A stretch of 16,453 bases of DNA, taken from NCBI GenBank assembly GCA_034440455.1, contig JAWXCB010000109.1, positions 1 to 16,453 of the forward strand. Reading direction: 5' to 3'. This document shows positions 6,549 to 14,186 of the stretch, piece after piece (the stretch's first letter is position 1; the number at the start of each line of letters is the position of its first letter). A program made the position numbers and the translations under genes. The notes under the pieces were generated by a model, which saw only the letters and a list, made by a program, of their open reading frames with translations, had not been told where the DNA came from and made no database searches. Source of the DNA: JAWXCB01 sp034440455. GTDB taxonomy: Bacteria; Bacteroidota; Bacteroidia; Chitinophagales; CAIOSU01.

Positions 6549-9203
6549 TCATTTAATCACCGTTACGCTTCCCTGCATGCGTTGCACTGTTCGGTCAAGG
6601 TATTCAATATAGACCTCATACACGTACACGCCTTGGTTGATTTCCTTTCCGCCTGCGGTGCCATCCCATCCTTGCATTCTGTCATCTGCAATAAACACTT
6701 CACCGCCCCAGCGGTCGTAAATTGACATCTTGAAACGCTTGTCGCCATACGTGTAAACCTGAAACACATCATTCACTCCATCTTGATTTGGTGTGAAAGC
6801 ATTCGGAATGAAAAGAATTTTATCAAGCAACACGGTAACTGTTGCAGTGTCATATGCAAAACAACCATCTGAGTTTTGTATGGTGATAAAATACGTGCGC
6901 GTGCCTACGCCCGTCATCTGCGGATTTTCACAATCAGCGCAACTCAAATCAGTGTTAGGCAACCAGCTATAAGTTGCATTTAAATCAGCAGGTGTTAATG
7001 CAGAAGAGAATTGCAACGGCACTCCAAAATTCAAGGTTGTGTCAGCGGGCGTAACTTCTAAGAGCAATTGTGGCGGCTCACTCACTGTGTAGGTTGCAGT
7101 GAGAATACAGCCGTTGTCATCAGTCACTGTCACTGCATAATCATCCGTGTGTAATTGGTTGATGGATGCAGAAGATGCATTGTTTGACCAATTAAAAAAA
7201 TAGGGCAACGTGCCGCCCGAAACGAGGAGGTTCACAGAGCCGTTATTTCCACCAAAGCAAGCCACATCCGTCACGGTTTCATTCACTGAAATTCCATCAA
7301 CAGGCTCCTGCACAGTTGCGCTGCCCGTTGCGGAGCAGTTGTTTGCATCTGTCACAATTACAGTATAAGTTCCTGCGGGAATAACGCTGAGATTTTGCGC
7401 GGTGGAGTTATTATCCCAATCAAAAATAAAAGCAGGCGCACCCCCGGTGACACTCAAATCTATTGCGCCTGTGCTTGCGCCCGCACACAGCACATCTGTC
7501 GGTGATAATCCTAAACTTAAAGAAGGAAAAACTTCCACCGTTTGCGTGACTGAATTCTGGCAATTCACATCTGTTGTCACTATGAGGGTTACGTCATACG
7601 TTCCGGCAGCGGGATACGTGTTTGAAGTATTTTGCTGAGTGGCAGTTTGCGCATTGCCAAAATCCCACGACCATGAAGCAATCGTGTAGGGCAACGTGAC
7701 AGACGATTGGTCAATGAAATTAACAGGTGCGCCAAAGCACACATTGGTAAAGTTGAATGCAGCGGCTGGCGCGGAATACACCGTCACTTGCTGCGTGGTG
7801 GCGTGTGTGCAGGTACTGTCGGAACTGACTGTCAGTGTAACAGAATATGTTCCTTCTGCCGCATAGTTATGTGTTGGATTTTGCTGGGAAGAAGCTAGCG
7901 CATCGCCAAAATCCCATTGCCATGTTGCAACAGCACCGCTTGCAATCGTTGTTAAATCGGTGAATGTTGCGGACGCGCCTGCGCAAACATTATTCGAAGA
8001 AAAATCAGCAACGGGAAAAACACGGATGGGTTTTTCGGGACGGACAGTGATGTAATCCGGCAGGTTCACATCAGCCATCGTTCCCGCCTGACCTGGTTGC
8101 GGGCAGCACTGGTTGCCATTGCCGGGTTGTCCGGGAGTTACGTTTGTAGTTCCGCTGAAACTGTTTCCCGAAACATGTAAAAACTTTATTCTTCCACCTC
8201 CACCGCCTCCACCACCTTCTTTATCATCGCTGTCACCCCCGCGTCCCCCGCTTGCTGTCAATGCTCCGTTTCCTTCGAGATAATCAGCAAGCAGTAAAAT
8301 GCCGCCACCCGCGCCACCGCCAGCAGCTTCTGAAACATCATTGCAGCAACAGCTTTGCGCATTTTGTCCGCGCACGGAAATAGTTCCGTTCATTTCAATT
8401 GAAGCGGCAGTCAAGCTCACTGTGCCACCGCCAGCAGCAGATGCGTTGCAATCAGAACCGCCACCACCGGAGCCTCGGTCAATATCGGTTCCGTTTGTAG
8501 TGCCGTAAGCAGGACCGCCAAAGCCTTGCCCACCGCCACCGTTGCCCCCTTGTCCGCCATAGCCACCACCGCCACCGCCAACCGAACCATTGCCATTCCC
8601 GCCTGCTCCCGGACCTGAGCCGGGAGCATATCCGCGAAAATCACCGTTGATATTTCCATCGAAAATAATTTTCCGCGCATTGAAAGAAACGCTTGTAGTG
8701 AGGGTAATGTTTGCCCCTGGTCGAATATCAATCCATTCAGCTGTTTGGTTTCCATTTAAAGTTTGAGCGCCATTAATCGTCAGCACGTTTGTAAAAACTG
8801 CATTGAAATTACTCACCGCAGTAGCACCTGCATTGCCGTAATACATGTAGATAATCTCAGTTCCGTTTGCCGGGATGGTGGGAACAACCACCCAGATTTC
8901 CGTAGCGGTGGTGTTGATGCCGCCTTCAATCCAATAGTCGAGAAATTGCCCGCATTTGGTTGTAGTGAAGCGGATGTCACCGCCATTCGCCCGCATTTTC
9001 CCCTGGCTGATTGGCGTTTGGGTGTTGATTACCAGCAGCACCTGATAGTTATTCCTCGCAGGATTTCCAGTGTTGTTGAGTTCAATGTCGCGCACATACA
9101 TCCACCCCGGCACATCGCAGCAAGAAAGCGGTCCTTGAGCAAACGCAGGATACACAATGAGCGCAGAAACAAAGTTGAGTAAAAGCGTTTTGAGGTATTT
9201 CAT
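6549..9203 (-). CDS. Giant surface protein: DUF2341-like, Gly-rich, PKD and SprB repeats, type B sorting domain
   Basis: An 884-residue modular secreted protein. In order: signal peptide (to about residue 23, PAFAQ); a DUF2341-like beta domain (about 35-130; NNYQVLLVINTQ, GGDIRF, YMYYGNAGA); a region of strand-like segments broken by long Gly-rich loops (about 165-345) with cysteine clusters (SCCCND, later CCPQPG); two PKD domains (about 396-475 and 480-560; WQWDFGDA, WSWDFGNA); two SprB-type repeats (about 563-635 and 638-710, each with a DVxCxGxxxG motif and a TVTDxNxC motif); an Ig/PKD-like unit (about 715-793); and a C-terminal gliding-motility/CHU_C domain (FIPNAFTPNQDGVNDVF to end). The C-terminus marks T9SS export of the type B kind. 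PKD and SprB modules occur in adhesins such as SprB, so attachment or a matrix role is inferred; no enzyme domain is visible. I used the ATG at 9201-9203, which begins the signal peptide, rather than the TTG at 9209. Confidence 0.9.
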   Translation of the reverse strand: MKYLKTLLLNFVSALIVYPAFAQGPLSCCDVPGWMYVRDIELNNTGNPARNNYQVLLVINTQTPISQGKMRANGGDIRFTTTKCGQFLDYWIEGGINTTATEIWVVVPTIPANGTEIIYMYYGNAGATAVSNFNAVFTNVLTINGAQTLNGNQTAEWIDIRPGANITLTTSVSFNARKIIFDGNINGDFRGYAPGSGPGAGGNGNGSVGGGGGGYGGQGGNGGGGQGFGGPAYGTTNGTDIDRGSGGGGSDCNASAAGGGTVSLTAASIEMNGTISVRGQNAQSCCCNDVSEAAGGGAGGGILLLADYLEGNGALTASGGRGGDSDDKEGGGGGGGGRIKFLHVSGNSFSGTTNVTPGQPGNGNQCCPQPGQAGTMADVNLPDYITVRPEKPIRVFPVADFSSNNVCAGASATFTDLTTIASGAVATWQWDFGDALASSQQNPTHNYAAEGTYSVTLTVSSDSTCTHATTQQVTVYSAPAAAFNFTNVCFGAPVNFIDQSSVTLPYTIASWSWDFGNAQTATQQNTSNTYPAAGTYDVTLIVTTDVNCQNSVTQTVEVFPSLSLGLSPTDVLCAGASTGAIDLSVTGGAPAFIFDWDNNSTAQNLSVIPAGTYTVIVTDANNCSATGSATVQEPVDGISVNETVTDVACFGGNNGSVNLLVSGGTLPYFFNWSNNASSASINQLHTDDYAVTVTDDNGCILTATYTVSEPPQLLLEVTPADTTLNFGVPLQFSSALTPADLNATYSWLPNTDLSCADCENPQMTGVGTRTYFITIQNSDGCFAYDTATVTVLLDKILFIPNAFTPNQDGVNDVFQVYTYGDKRFKMSIYDRWGGEVFIADDRMQGWDGTAGGKEINQGVYVYEVYIEYLDRTVQRMQGSVTVIK

Positions 9204-9276
9204 AAGCAAATCTAAAATGCAACTATGAAAGTAATGAAAATTTAAATGTCAGATTGGAAAAAAGCCGGAAGAAGTA

Positions 9277-9507
9277 TCACGGCACCTGGTCGTACCCATG
9301 CCCGCCCCAAGGATGGCAGGATAGAATGCGTTTTAGCGTGAGGTATCCGCCTTTGAAAAATCCATGCTTGCGAAATGCTTCAACACCATATTCAGAGCAA
9401 CTTGGTGTGTAACGGCAACTCGACATTAAATAAGGAGAGATAACACGCTGATAAATTTTTATCAGCAGAATGGCAATCGTTGCGGGTATTTTCAGCAAAG
9501 TATTCAT
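9277..9507 (-). CDS. yidD: Membrane protein insertion efficiency factor YidD
   Basis: A 76-residue protein matching YidD along its full length: an N-terminal amphipathic/hydrophobic helix (AILLIKIYQRVISPYL), the conserved CRYTPSCSEYGVEAF segment, GGYLTLKRILSC, and the ending HPWGGHGYDQVP. YidD sits at the inner face of the cytoplasmic membrane and assists YidC-dependent insertion of membrane proteins. Its start overlaps the rnpA stop by 4 bases (ATGA), the standard rpmH-rnpA-yidD arrangement, implying coupled translation. The usual following gene, yidC, is absent here; the next gene downstream is the unrelated surface protein. Confidence 0.96.
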   Translation of the reverse strand: MNTLLKIPATIAILLIKIYQRVISPYLMSSCRYTPSCSEYGVEAFRKHGFFKGGYLTLKRILSCHPWGGHGYDQVP

Positions 9508-9884
9508 ACTTTTTCCCTCAACAATTGCAAAGCAGCAGGCAGGCTTCCTTCTATTTGTTTGAAATCAGGTAAACGCTTTCCTGTGAAAATAACCATCAGC
9601 GCGATTTGCTTTTTTCTTTCCTCAAGAAAAGAATAGAGTGTCGCCTTTTGTAAACGATAGGCTTCGCGCATCAGCCGCTTGATGCGGTTGCGGTCAACAG
9701 CTCTTGCAAAATTTCTTTTTGATGCGGAGAAGGTTGCCTGCACTGGAAAAGGGGACTCCCTTACGAGAGGGATAAAAATGATTCTAAGCGGAAAGGATTC
9801 GACTGATGCGCCTTTTTCAAATAATTCCCCGATCAGCTTTTCGCTTTTCAGCCGCTCTGCTTTGGTAAATGTGTTGCGGGGCAA
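9504..9884 (-). CDS. rnpA: Ribonuclease P protein component RnpA
   Basis: A 126-residue basic protein. The N-terminal TFTKAERLKSEKLIGELFEKG and the RNR motif (SKRNFARAVDRNRIKRLMREAYR) are diagnostic of the protein subunit that helps the RNase P ribozyme bind and cleave pre-tRNA 5' leaders. It lies downstream of rpmH and overlaps yidD by 4 bases, the classic cluster. No ATG is available: the start is TTG at 9882-9884 (family alignment supports MPRNTF...). Upstream the frame stays open only to a TAA at 9918-9920, which lies inside an inserted-looking inverted repeat. A rare start codon may keep expression below that of ribosomal protein L34. Confidence 0.94.
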   Translation of the reverse strand: MPRNTFTKAERLKSEKLIGELFEKGASVESFPLRIIFIPLVRESPFPVQATFSASKRNFARAVDRNRIKRLMREAYRLQKATLYSFLEERKKQIALMVIFTGKRLPDFKQIEGSLPAALQLLREKV

Positions 9885-9907
9885 GGGTGCGTTTCTTGTT
9901 AAGCAGT

Positions 9908-9967
9908 CACCCTGATTTTATCGAAGGGTGGCAAAAGCCCGCACCATGCTTCGATAAACTCAGCATG
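9908..9967. repeat. Inverted pair of a dispersed 24-base repeat between rpmH and rnpA
   Basis: The segments at 9908-9931 and 9944-9967 are inverted copies of one 24-base unit, with about 5 mismatches, sharing the core TTTATCGAAG / CTTCGATAAA. Each copy also has its own small palindrome (CACCCT...AGGGTG and CATGCT...AGCATG), so several alternative hairpins are possible in the rpmH-rnpA leader. The CATGCTGAG...CGAAGCAT pattern is shared with the element at 15455-15535, so this is a dispersed REP-like family rather than an operon-specific site. Confidence 0.7.
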
Positions 9968-9987
9968 ACGAATTGCGCTCATTGCGG

Positions 9988-10143
9988 TTACTTCAGCGTC
10001 TTCTCGTCAGAAACGGTGAGTTTCTTTCTTCCGGTTGCCCTTCTTCTGGAGATGGTTGCCCTGCCAGCTTTCGATTTCATCTTCTTGCGAAATCCTGCTT
10101 TATTTTTTCTTTTCCTCGAGGAGGGCTGATACGTTCTTTTCAT
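9988..10143 (-). CDS. rpmH: 50S ribosomal protein L34
   Basis: A 51-residue, very basic protein beginning MKRTYQPSSRKRKNKAGFRKK... with the conserved core KxGRATISRRRATGRKKLTVSDE and ending TLK. The length and the MKRTYQPS start are typical of L34, a small protein of the large ribosomal subunit. The gene runs from an ATG at 10141-10143 to a TAA at 9988-9990. It opens the rpmH-rnpA-yidD cluster, 103 bases upstream of rnpA. A promoter-like TTG-N21-TAAGTTTG lies 28 bases upstream. The surrounding arrangement independently supports the call. Confidence 0.97.
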   Translation of the reverse strand: MKRTYQPSSRKRKNKAGFRKKMKSKAGRATISRRRATGRKKLTVSDEKTLK

Positions 10144-10170
10144 TTTAAACAGTCTTTAAAATACGAGTTG

Positions 10171-10202
10171 CAAACTTAATAAAGAAAAGCCGCAAGTTAC
10201 AA
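10171..10202 (-). promoter_or_regulatory. rpmH: Putative Bacteroidota promoter for rpmH-rnpA-yidD
   Basis: On the minus strand TAAGTTTG (10171-10178) matches the TAnnTTTG -7 box exactly, and a TTG (10200-10202) lies 21 bases upstream as the -33 element. Both spacing and sequence fit the consensus known from Bacteroides and Flavobacterium. The ATG is 27 bases downstream of the box. The -33 half falls inside the degenerate tandem repeat that follows rho. Confidence 0.5.
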
Positions 10203-10245
10203 GCAACAAGCCGCAAATAGCTAAAGGCTTGTGACTAAAGGCTTG
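10187..10245. repeat. Degenerate short tandem repeats between rho and rpmH
   Basis: AAGCCGCAA occurs at 10187-10195 and 10208-10216 (period 21), and CTAAAGGCTTG at 10221-10231 and 10235-10245 (period 14). In addition, ACAAGCC (10206-10212) pairs with GGCTTGT (10226-10232) across a 13-base loop. The array sits just after the rho stop codon, so the hairpin could help end rho transcription, but there is no clear T-run. Confidence 0.55.
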
Positions 10246-10257
10246 AAGCTCGAAAAA

Positions 10258-11808
10258 TTATCCTTTCATCGAAATCAGGAACTCTTCGTTTGACTTCGTT
10301 CCCTTCATATTCGCCATCATAAAGTTCATGGCTTCTTCCGTAGTCATGTCGGCAATGTGGTTTCTGAGAATCCACATGCGCTGCAAGGTTTCCCTGTCGA
10401 GCAGCAGGTCTTCGCGTCTGGTGCTGGAGACAGTGACATCAATTGCAGGATAGATGCGTTTATTGGAAAGCTTGCGGTCAAGCTGCAATTCCATGTTGCC
10501 CGTGCCCTTGAATTCTTCAAAAATCACTTCATCCATCTTTGAGCCGGTGTCAATCAGCGCTGTTGCGAGGATGGTGAGCGAGCCGCCATTTTCAATTTTG
10601 CGCGCAGCGCCAAAAAACTGCTTGGGCTTATGCAGCGCATTCGCTTCCACTCCGCCTGATAGCACTTTGCCAGATGCCGGAGCCACGGTGTTATGCGCTC
10701 TTGCCAAACGGGTAATCGAATCAAGCAATATCACTACATCATGCCCGCTTTCTACGAGGCGTTTTGCTTTTTGCAACGCAATACTTGAAACCTTCACATG
10801 CTTTTCAGCAGGCTCATCAAAGGTGGAGGCAATCACTTCCGCCCTTACACTGCGCTCCATGTCGGTTACTTCTTCAGGGCGCTCGTCAATGAGCAATACA
10901 ATGAGGTAAACTTCCGGGTGGTTCTTCGCAATCGCATTTGCCAATTCTTTCAGCAGCACAGTTTTACCTGTTTTCGGCTGCGCCACAATCAAGCCTCTCT
11001 GTCCTTTGCCGATGGGCGTGAACAGGTCAATCATACGGGTGGAGTAATTATCGCCAGTGGTAAACAACGTGAACTTTTCGTTGGGGAAAAGGGGAGTCAG
11101 GTAATCAAACGGAACACGGTCGCGCACCTGTTCGGGCGTGAGGTTGTTAATCGTATCTACCTTCAGCAACGCGAAATATTTTTCTCCTTCTTTGGGTGGG
11201 CGCACAGCGCCACGCACGGTATCGCCTGTTTTCAGGCCAAACAACTTGATTTGCGAGGGCGATACATAAATATCATCGGGCGAGCTGAGGTAGTTATAAT
11301 CAGATGAACGGAGGAAACCATACCCATCGGGCATCATTTCCAACACGCCTTCGCCTATGATAATACCGTCAAACTCCACATTAAACGTGGATTCCCTTTT
11401 ACGGGGCGCGTTCCTTTTGTCTTGCGGATAGTCATCCTGCGGAAACGAATCCTTTTCATTTTCACCGGAAGGCTGCTCTTGCTGCTGTTGTTCTTCACCG
11501 GCTTTCGGTTCAAAGGTGTCCCCGTTTTCGAAATCATCCGTAATGGGTGCCGGAGCGGGTTCCGTTTTCTCCTGTTTTTCAGGAGTTTCAGAAGATTCGT
11601 TGTAATAAGTTTTCTTGCGGGGCGCACCTCTGCGGGGCTTTGAAGGGGCATCACTGCCGCTGTTTTCGGGCGCCACTGCCTGCTTGTCGAGGATTTTGTA
11701 GATAAGCTCCTGCTTATCAAGGCTGCGGAAATTTTCGATTTTGAGCTGGTTGGCAATTTCCTTCAGTTCAGGAACGAGCATATCGTTCAACTGTAAGATG
11801 TCATACAT
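10258..11808 (-). CDS. rho: Transcription termination factor Rho
   Basis: A 516-residue hexameric RNA-dependent ATPase that ends transcription. Visible parts: Rho N-terminal helical domain (about 5-42; LVPELKEIANQLKI); a low-complexity insertion of about 100 residues (about 45-142) rich in Pro, Glu, Gln and Lys/Arg; the cold-shock-like primary RNA-binding domain (about 146-220; DGYGFLRSSDYNY, DDIYVSPSQIKLFGL); and the RecA-like motor with Walker A AQPKTGKT (276-283), Walker B VVILLD (358-363), the SGGVEANAL Q-loop region and the ALIDTGSKMDEVIFEEFKGTGN R-loop region. The insertion makes it longer than the roughly 420-residue E. coli enzyme and is common in Bacteroidota; in Bacteroides thetaiotaomicron the equivalent disordered region has been linked to condensate formation. 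The start is the ATG at 11806-11808. The gene is divergent from the PorE-like gene. Confidence 0.97.
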   Translation of the reverse strand: MYDILQLNDMLVPELKEIANQLKIENFRSLDKQELIYKILDKQAVAPENSGSDAPSKPRRGAPRKKTYYNESSETPEKQEKTEPAPAPITDDFENGDTFEPKAGEEQQQQEQPSGENEKDSFPQDDYPQDKRNAPRKRESTFNVEFDGIIIGEGVLEMMPDGYGFLRSSDYNYLSSPDDIYVSPSQIKLFGLKTGDTVRGAVRPPKEGEKYFALLKVDTINNLTPEQVRDRVPFDYLTPLFPNEKFTLFTTGDNYSTRMIDLFTPIGKGQRGLIVAQPKTGKTVLLKELANAIAKNHPEVYLIVLLIDERPEEVTDMERSVRAEVIASTFDEPAEKHVKVSSIALQKAKRLVESGHDVVILLDSITRLARAHNTVAPASGKVLSGGVEANALHKPKQFFGAARKIENGGSLTILATALIDTGSKMDEVIFEEFKGTGNMELQLDRKLSNKRIYPAIDVTVSSTRREDLLLDRETLQRMWILRNHIADMTTEEAMNFMMANMKGTKSNEEFLISMKG

Positions 11809-12092
11809 GCTTGGAGAATTTTGATTGAATCAAGATGGGTTTAAAAAAAGAGTATTTAAAACGAAGCTGTAAAAAGCTTTTATGATGAAGTAAGTCTTAA
11901 ACGATTTGGGATTGTCTTCTAAATAACGAAGAATAAAATCGGGGAATCAGCCGCAATGATACGCAATCTTTTCTGATTGGCAAATTTTTCGTTTGGCGAT
12001 AGGCAACTCAGGTTAATCATATTTGCCAACCTCCCACGCATTTCTACGTATAAACAAGCACTCATTTTTATGAAGTGACCCTAAATTTCTTC
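11809..12092. other. Divergent intergenic region between rho and the PorE-like gene
   Basis: This 284-base AT-rich region must carry the promoters of both rho (leftward) and the PorE-like gene (rightward). A perfect 13-base palindrome TTGATTGAATCAA lies at 11821-11833, 13 bases upstream of the rho start. For the rightward gene, TTTG (11992-11995) and CATATTTG (12018-12025), 22 bases apart, resemble the -33/-7 pair with one mismatch. I see no small gene or structured RNA that I could support. Confidence 0.4.
11992..12025 (+). promoter_or_regulatory. Possible promoter of the PorE-like gene
   Basis: TTTG, then 22 bases, then CATATTTG resembles the Bacteroidota TTTG / TAnnTTTG pair, with C in place of the first T of the -7 box. 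It ends 67 bases before the ATG at 12093. No better match occurs in this intergenic region on this strand. Confidence 0.3.
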
Positions 12093-14084
12093 ATGCTACG
12101 CTTTTCTTACATCTGGAAAACCCTGCTCCTCTGCCTGCTGTGGATGCTGTTTGTGGCTACGCGCGTTCATGCGCAGCAAGCCGACAACTACATGATTACG
12201 GATAAGCACCTGAAAAAAAACGAAGCGAAAGGCAAGCGCAATGTGAATCGCTTTGTGTTTAAGAACATTGGCAACATTCCTTTTTATTATGACGATGCGA
12301 AGCGCAAGCAGATTTTAAAAACGGACAAAAGCGGGGATTATGAAAAGCTGATTCCGCTTTTGGAAGATTATGTAAGTCATTTCGGGTGCGAAAATTTTTT
12401 GCGCGATTATGAATTGCTTTGGATGCTCGGGCAGCTTTATGAAAAAAACGGGCGCGGGGAAGAAGCGAAAGAGATGTATCGCTATGTGCTTAAAAATTCT
12501 GAGCGCGAGATTGACCGTATCTGGCAATATTATGAGGAGAGAACTGCCGGTGAAAAAGATGAATACGTGCCCATCAAATACTACTATGATTTAGTGGACT
12601 ATCGCAAGCAGATTGACACGTTGCGCCCGCCCCGTGGCGTGTTCATCAACATGGGAGTATCCGTAAATTCTGAATATGAAGATTATGGTCCTGCGTTGAA
12701 TATCAACAACAGCGTGTTGCTGATGGCTTCCAAGCGTCACCGCAAAACAATCGGAGATAAGGATTGGTATAACGAAGACCTCTTTTGGGCAGTGCGCGAA
12801 AGCGAGGAAAATTGGCTGAAAGCAGAGCCGCTTGAAGGCATTAACACGCAATATAACGAAGGTTCGCCCTGCATCAGCCGTGATGGAACGCGCTTGTATT
12901 TCATTCGTTGCGAATCACCCGATGGGTTTGGTAACTGCGATTTGTACATGGCAGAATTGATTAGCGATGGCAACTGGGACAACGTGCGTAATCTGGGCGC
13001 AGAAGTGAACAGCGCAGGCTGGGATTCGCACCCTTCGCTCTCGCACTCGGAAGACACGCTGTTTTTTGCATCAGACCGCGAGGGCGGCTTCGGTAGCACG
13101 GATATTTACTATTGTGTTAAACAAGGTGGCAAGTGGTCGAAAGCAAGGAACTTAGGTCCTGTAATTAATACAAAAGATGCAGAAGCGAGTCCGTTTTATC
13201 ATCCTGTGCATGATGTGTTTTATTTCAGCAGCAACGGACAGTTGATGAACTTCGGGGAGTTTGATATTTATAAGTCAACAAAGATGAACGGCAACTGGAC
13301 GGAGCCGAAAAACATCGGTCCGTTAGTGAACGGCACTGCCGAAGAATTTTATTTTACGATTGATTCCGAATCGAAAGATTTGTTTTATGCGCGTTCGGAA
13401 GACAAAGGATTTCAGAGCCTTGATTTGTATTCATTTCCATTACCGATGGAAGCGCAACCCACTGCGACCACCGTATTTGAGGGTACGCTGAAAGATTCAG
13501 TATCCAATCAGCCTTTTAATGGAATTGTTTCGATTATTGATTTGGAAAACGGAATTGAAGTTGCGCCAAAATATATCCGGCAGGATGGTTCTTTCTCCTT
13601 CGACCTGATTAATGACAATAAATATTTGCTGATTATCCAGGGTGAAGATTTTTTCCGCATTGAAAAGATATTCGATTTGCAAGGCGACACGGTGATGCAT
13701 TTCAATGCGCAATCCATCAACATGGTGCGCTTAGAATTTCAAAGTATTGAATTTGCCACCAACAGTTCGGTGATTCTTCCCGAAATGGTTGACGATATGA
13801 ATAAGATACTGAACTTCCTGTTGGATAATCCCAAGTTTGATTTGAAGATTTCAGGACACACTGATTCACAAGGTAATGCTGAAGCAAACAGTAAACTTTC
13901 ACAATCACGCGCGGATGCGATTAAAGAATATCTTGTAAACAATGGCGGCATTGAGCCGAATAAAATTGGAGCAATCGGCTATGGCAGTTCCAAGCCAATC
14001 GTGAAAGATGAGACTACTGAAGAAGACCGCAAACTTAACCGCAGGGTGGAGTTTGAAATCATCCGCAAAGAAGTCTCGCCCTGA
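12093..14084 (+). CDS. PorE-like protein: TPR, five-bladed PD40 propeller, CRD and OmpA peptidoglycan-binding domain
   Basis: A 663-residue envelope protein. After a signal peptide (ending RVHAQ) come a helical TPR-like part (about 70-145; ELLWMLGQLYEKNGRGEEAKEMYRYVL), PD40/WD40-like propeller repeats (about 180-445; five recognisable blades, e.g. SPCISRDGTRLYFIR, HPSLSHSEDTLFFASD, SPFYHPVHDVFYFSSN), a carboxypeptidase-regulatory-like domain (about 456-535) and a C-terminal OmpA-like domain (about 545-660). The peptidoglycan diaminopimelate-binding residues are present (ISGHTDSQG, SQSRADAI, NRRVEF). This order and total length match PorE, a periplasmic/outer-membrane T9SS component of Porphyromonas gingivalis that binds peptidoglycan. 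Bacteroidota also carry paralogues of this architecture with other or unknown roles, so I leave the symbol empty. No lipobox is seen. The ATG at 12093 is preferred over GTG at 12075 because it starts the signal peptide. Confidence 0.85.
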   Translation: MLRFSYIWKTLLLCLLWMLFVATRVHAQQADNYMITDKHLKKNEAKGKRNVNRFVFKNIGNIPFYYDDAKRKQILKTDKSGDYEKLIPLLEDYVSHFGCENFLRDYELLWMLGQLYEKNGRGEEAKEMYRYVLKNSEREIDRIWQYYEERTAGEKDEYVPIKYYYDLVDYRKQIDTLRPPRGVFINMGVSVNSEYEDYGPALNINNSVLLMASKRHRKTIGDKDWYNEDLFWAVRESEENWLKAEPLEGINTQYNEGSPCISRDGTRLYFIRCESPDGFGNCDLYMAELISDGNWDNVRNLGAEVNSAGWDSHPSLSHSEDTLFFASDREGGFGSTDIYYCVKQGGKWSKARNLGPVINTKDAEASPFYHPVHDVFYFSSNGQLMNFGEFDIYKSTKMNGNWTEPKNIGPLVNGTAEEFYFTIDSESKDLFYARSEDKGFQSLDLYSFPLPMEAQPTATTVFEGTLKDSVSNQPFNGIVSIIDLENGIEVAPKYIRQDGSFSFDLINDNKYLLIIQGEDFFRIEKIFDLQGDTVMHFNAQSINMVRLEFQSIEFATNSSVILPEMVDDMNKILNFLLDNPKFDLKISGHTDSQGNAEANSKLSQSRADAIKEYLVNNGGIEPNKIGAIGYGSSKPIVKDETTEEDRKLNRRVEFEIIRKEVSP

Positions 14085-14122
14085 TATTTCCCGTGAAAAC
14101 TTATTGAAAACCACGAAACACT

Positions 14123-14142
14123 TTTACGCACATTCGCGTAAA
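14123..14142. other. Hairpin downstream of the PorE-like gene
   Basis: TTTACGC and GCGTAAA form a 7-bp stem with a 6-base loop, 39 bases after the stop codon of the PorE-like gene and 45 bases before the Hpt gene start. No T-run follows, so it is at best a weak terminator or an mRNA-processing structure. Confidence 0.35.
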
Positions 14143-14186
14143 CATCCTTGTATTTTGTCACGTTAGATTTTGAGGAGGAGGATACT

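Noticed and set aside
8299..8755. Long proline-, glutamate- or alanine-rich alternative frames opposite or within the Gly-rich region.
   Set aside because: They are by-products of the repetitive glycine codons of the surface protein; the minus-strand frame alone has domain homology.
9207..9214. TAGATTTG on the minus strand, a perfect TAnnTTTG box before the giant surface protein.
   Set aside because: It lies only 3 bases from the ATG and has no TTG at the right distance upstream, so it is probably chance.
9210..9290. GCCG...CGGC followed by a T-run on the minus strand after yidD, a possible terminator.
   Set aside because: The stem is only 4 bp with a 12-base loop and overlaps the yidD 3' end; too weak to list.
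9869..10129. An 86-codon plus-strand frame over the rpmH region.
   Set aside because: It is a shadow of rpmH and of the palindromic repeat; the minus strand encodes unmistakable L34.
10798..11307. A 169-codon plus-strand frame opposite rho.
   Set aside because: It is antisense to well-conserved rho coding sequence and has no recognisable protein features.
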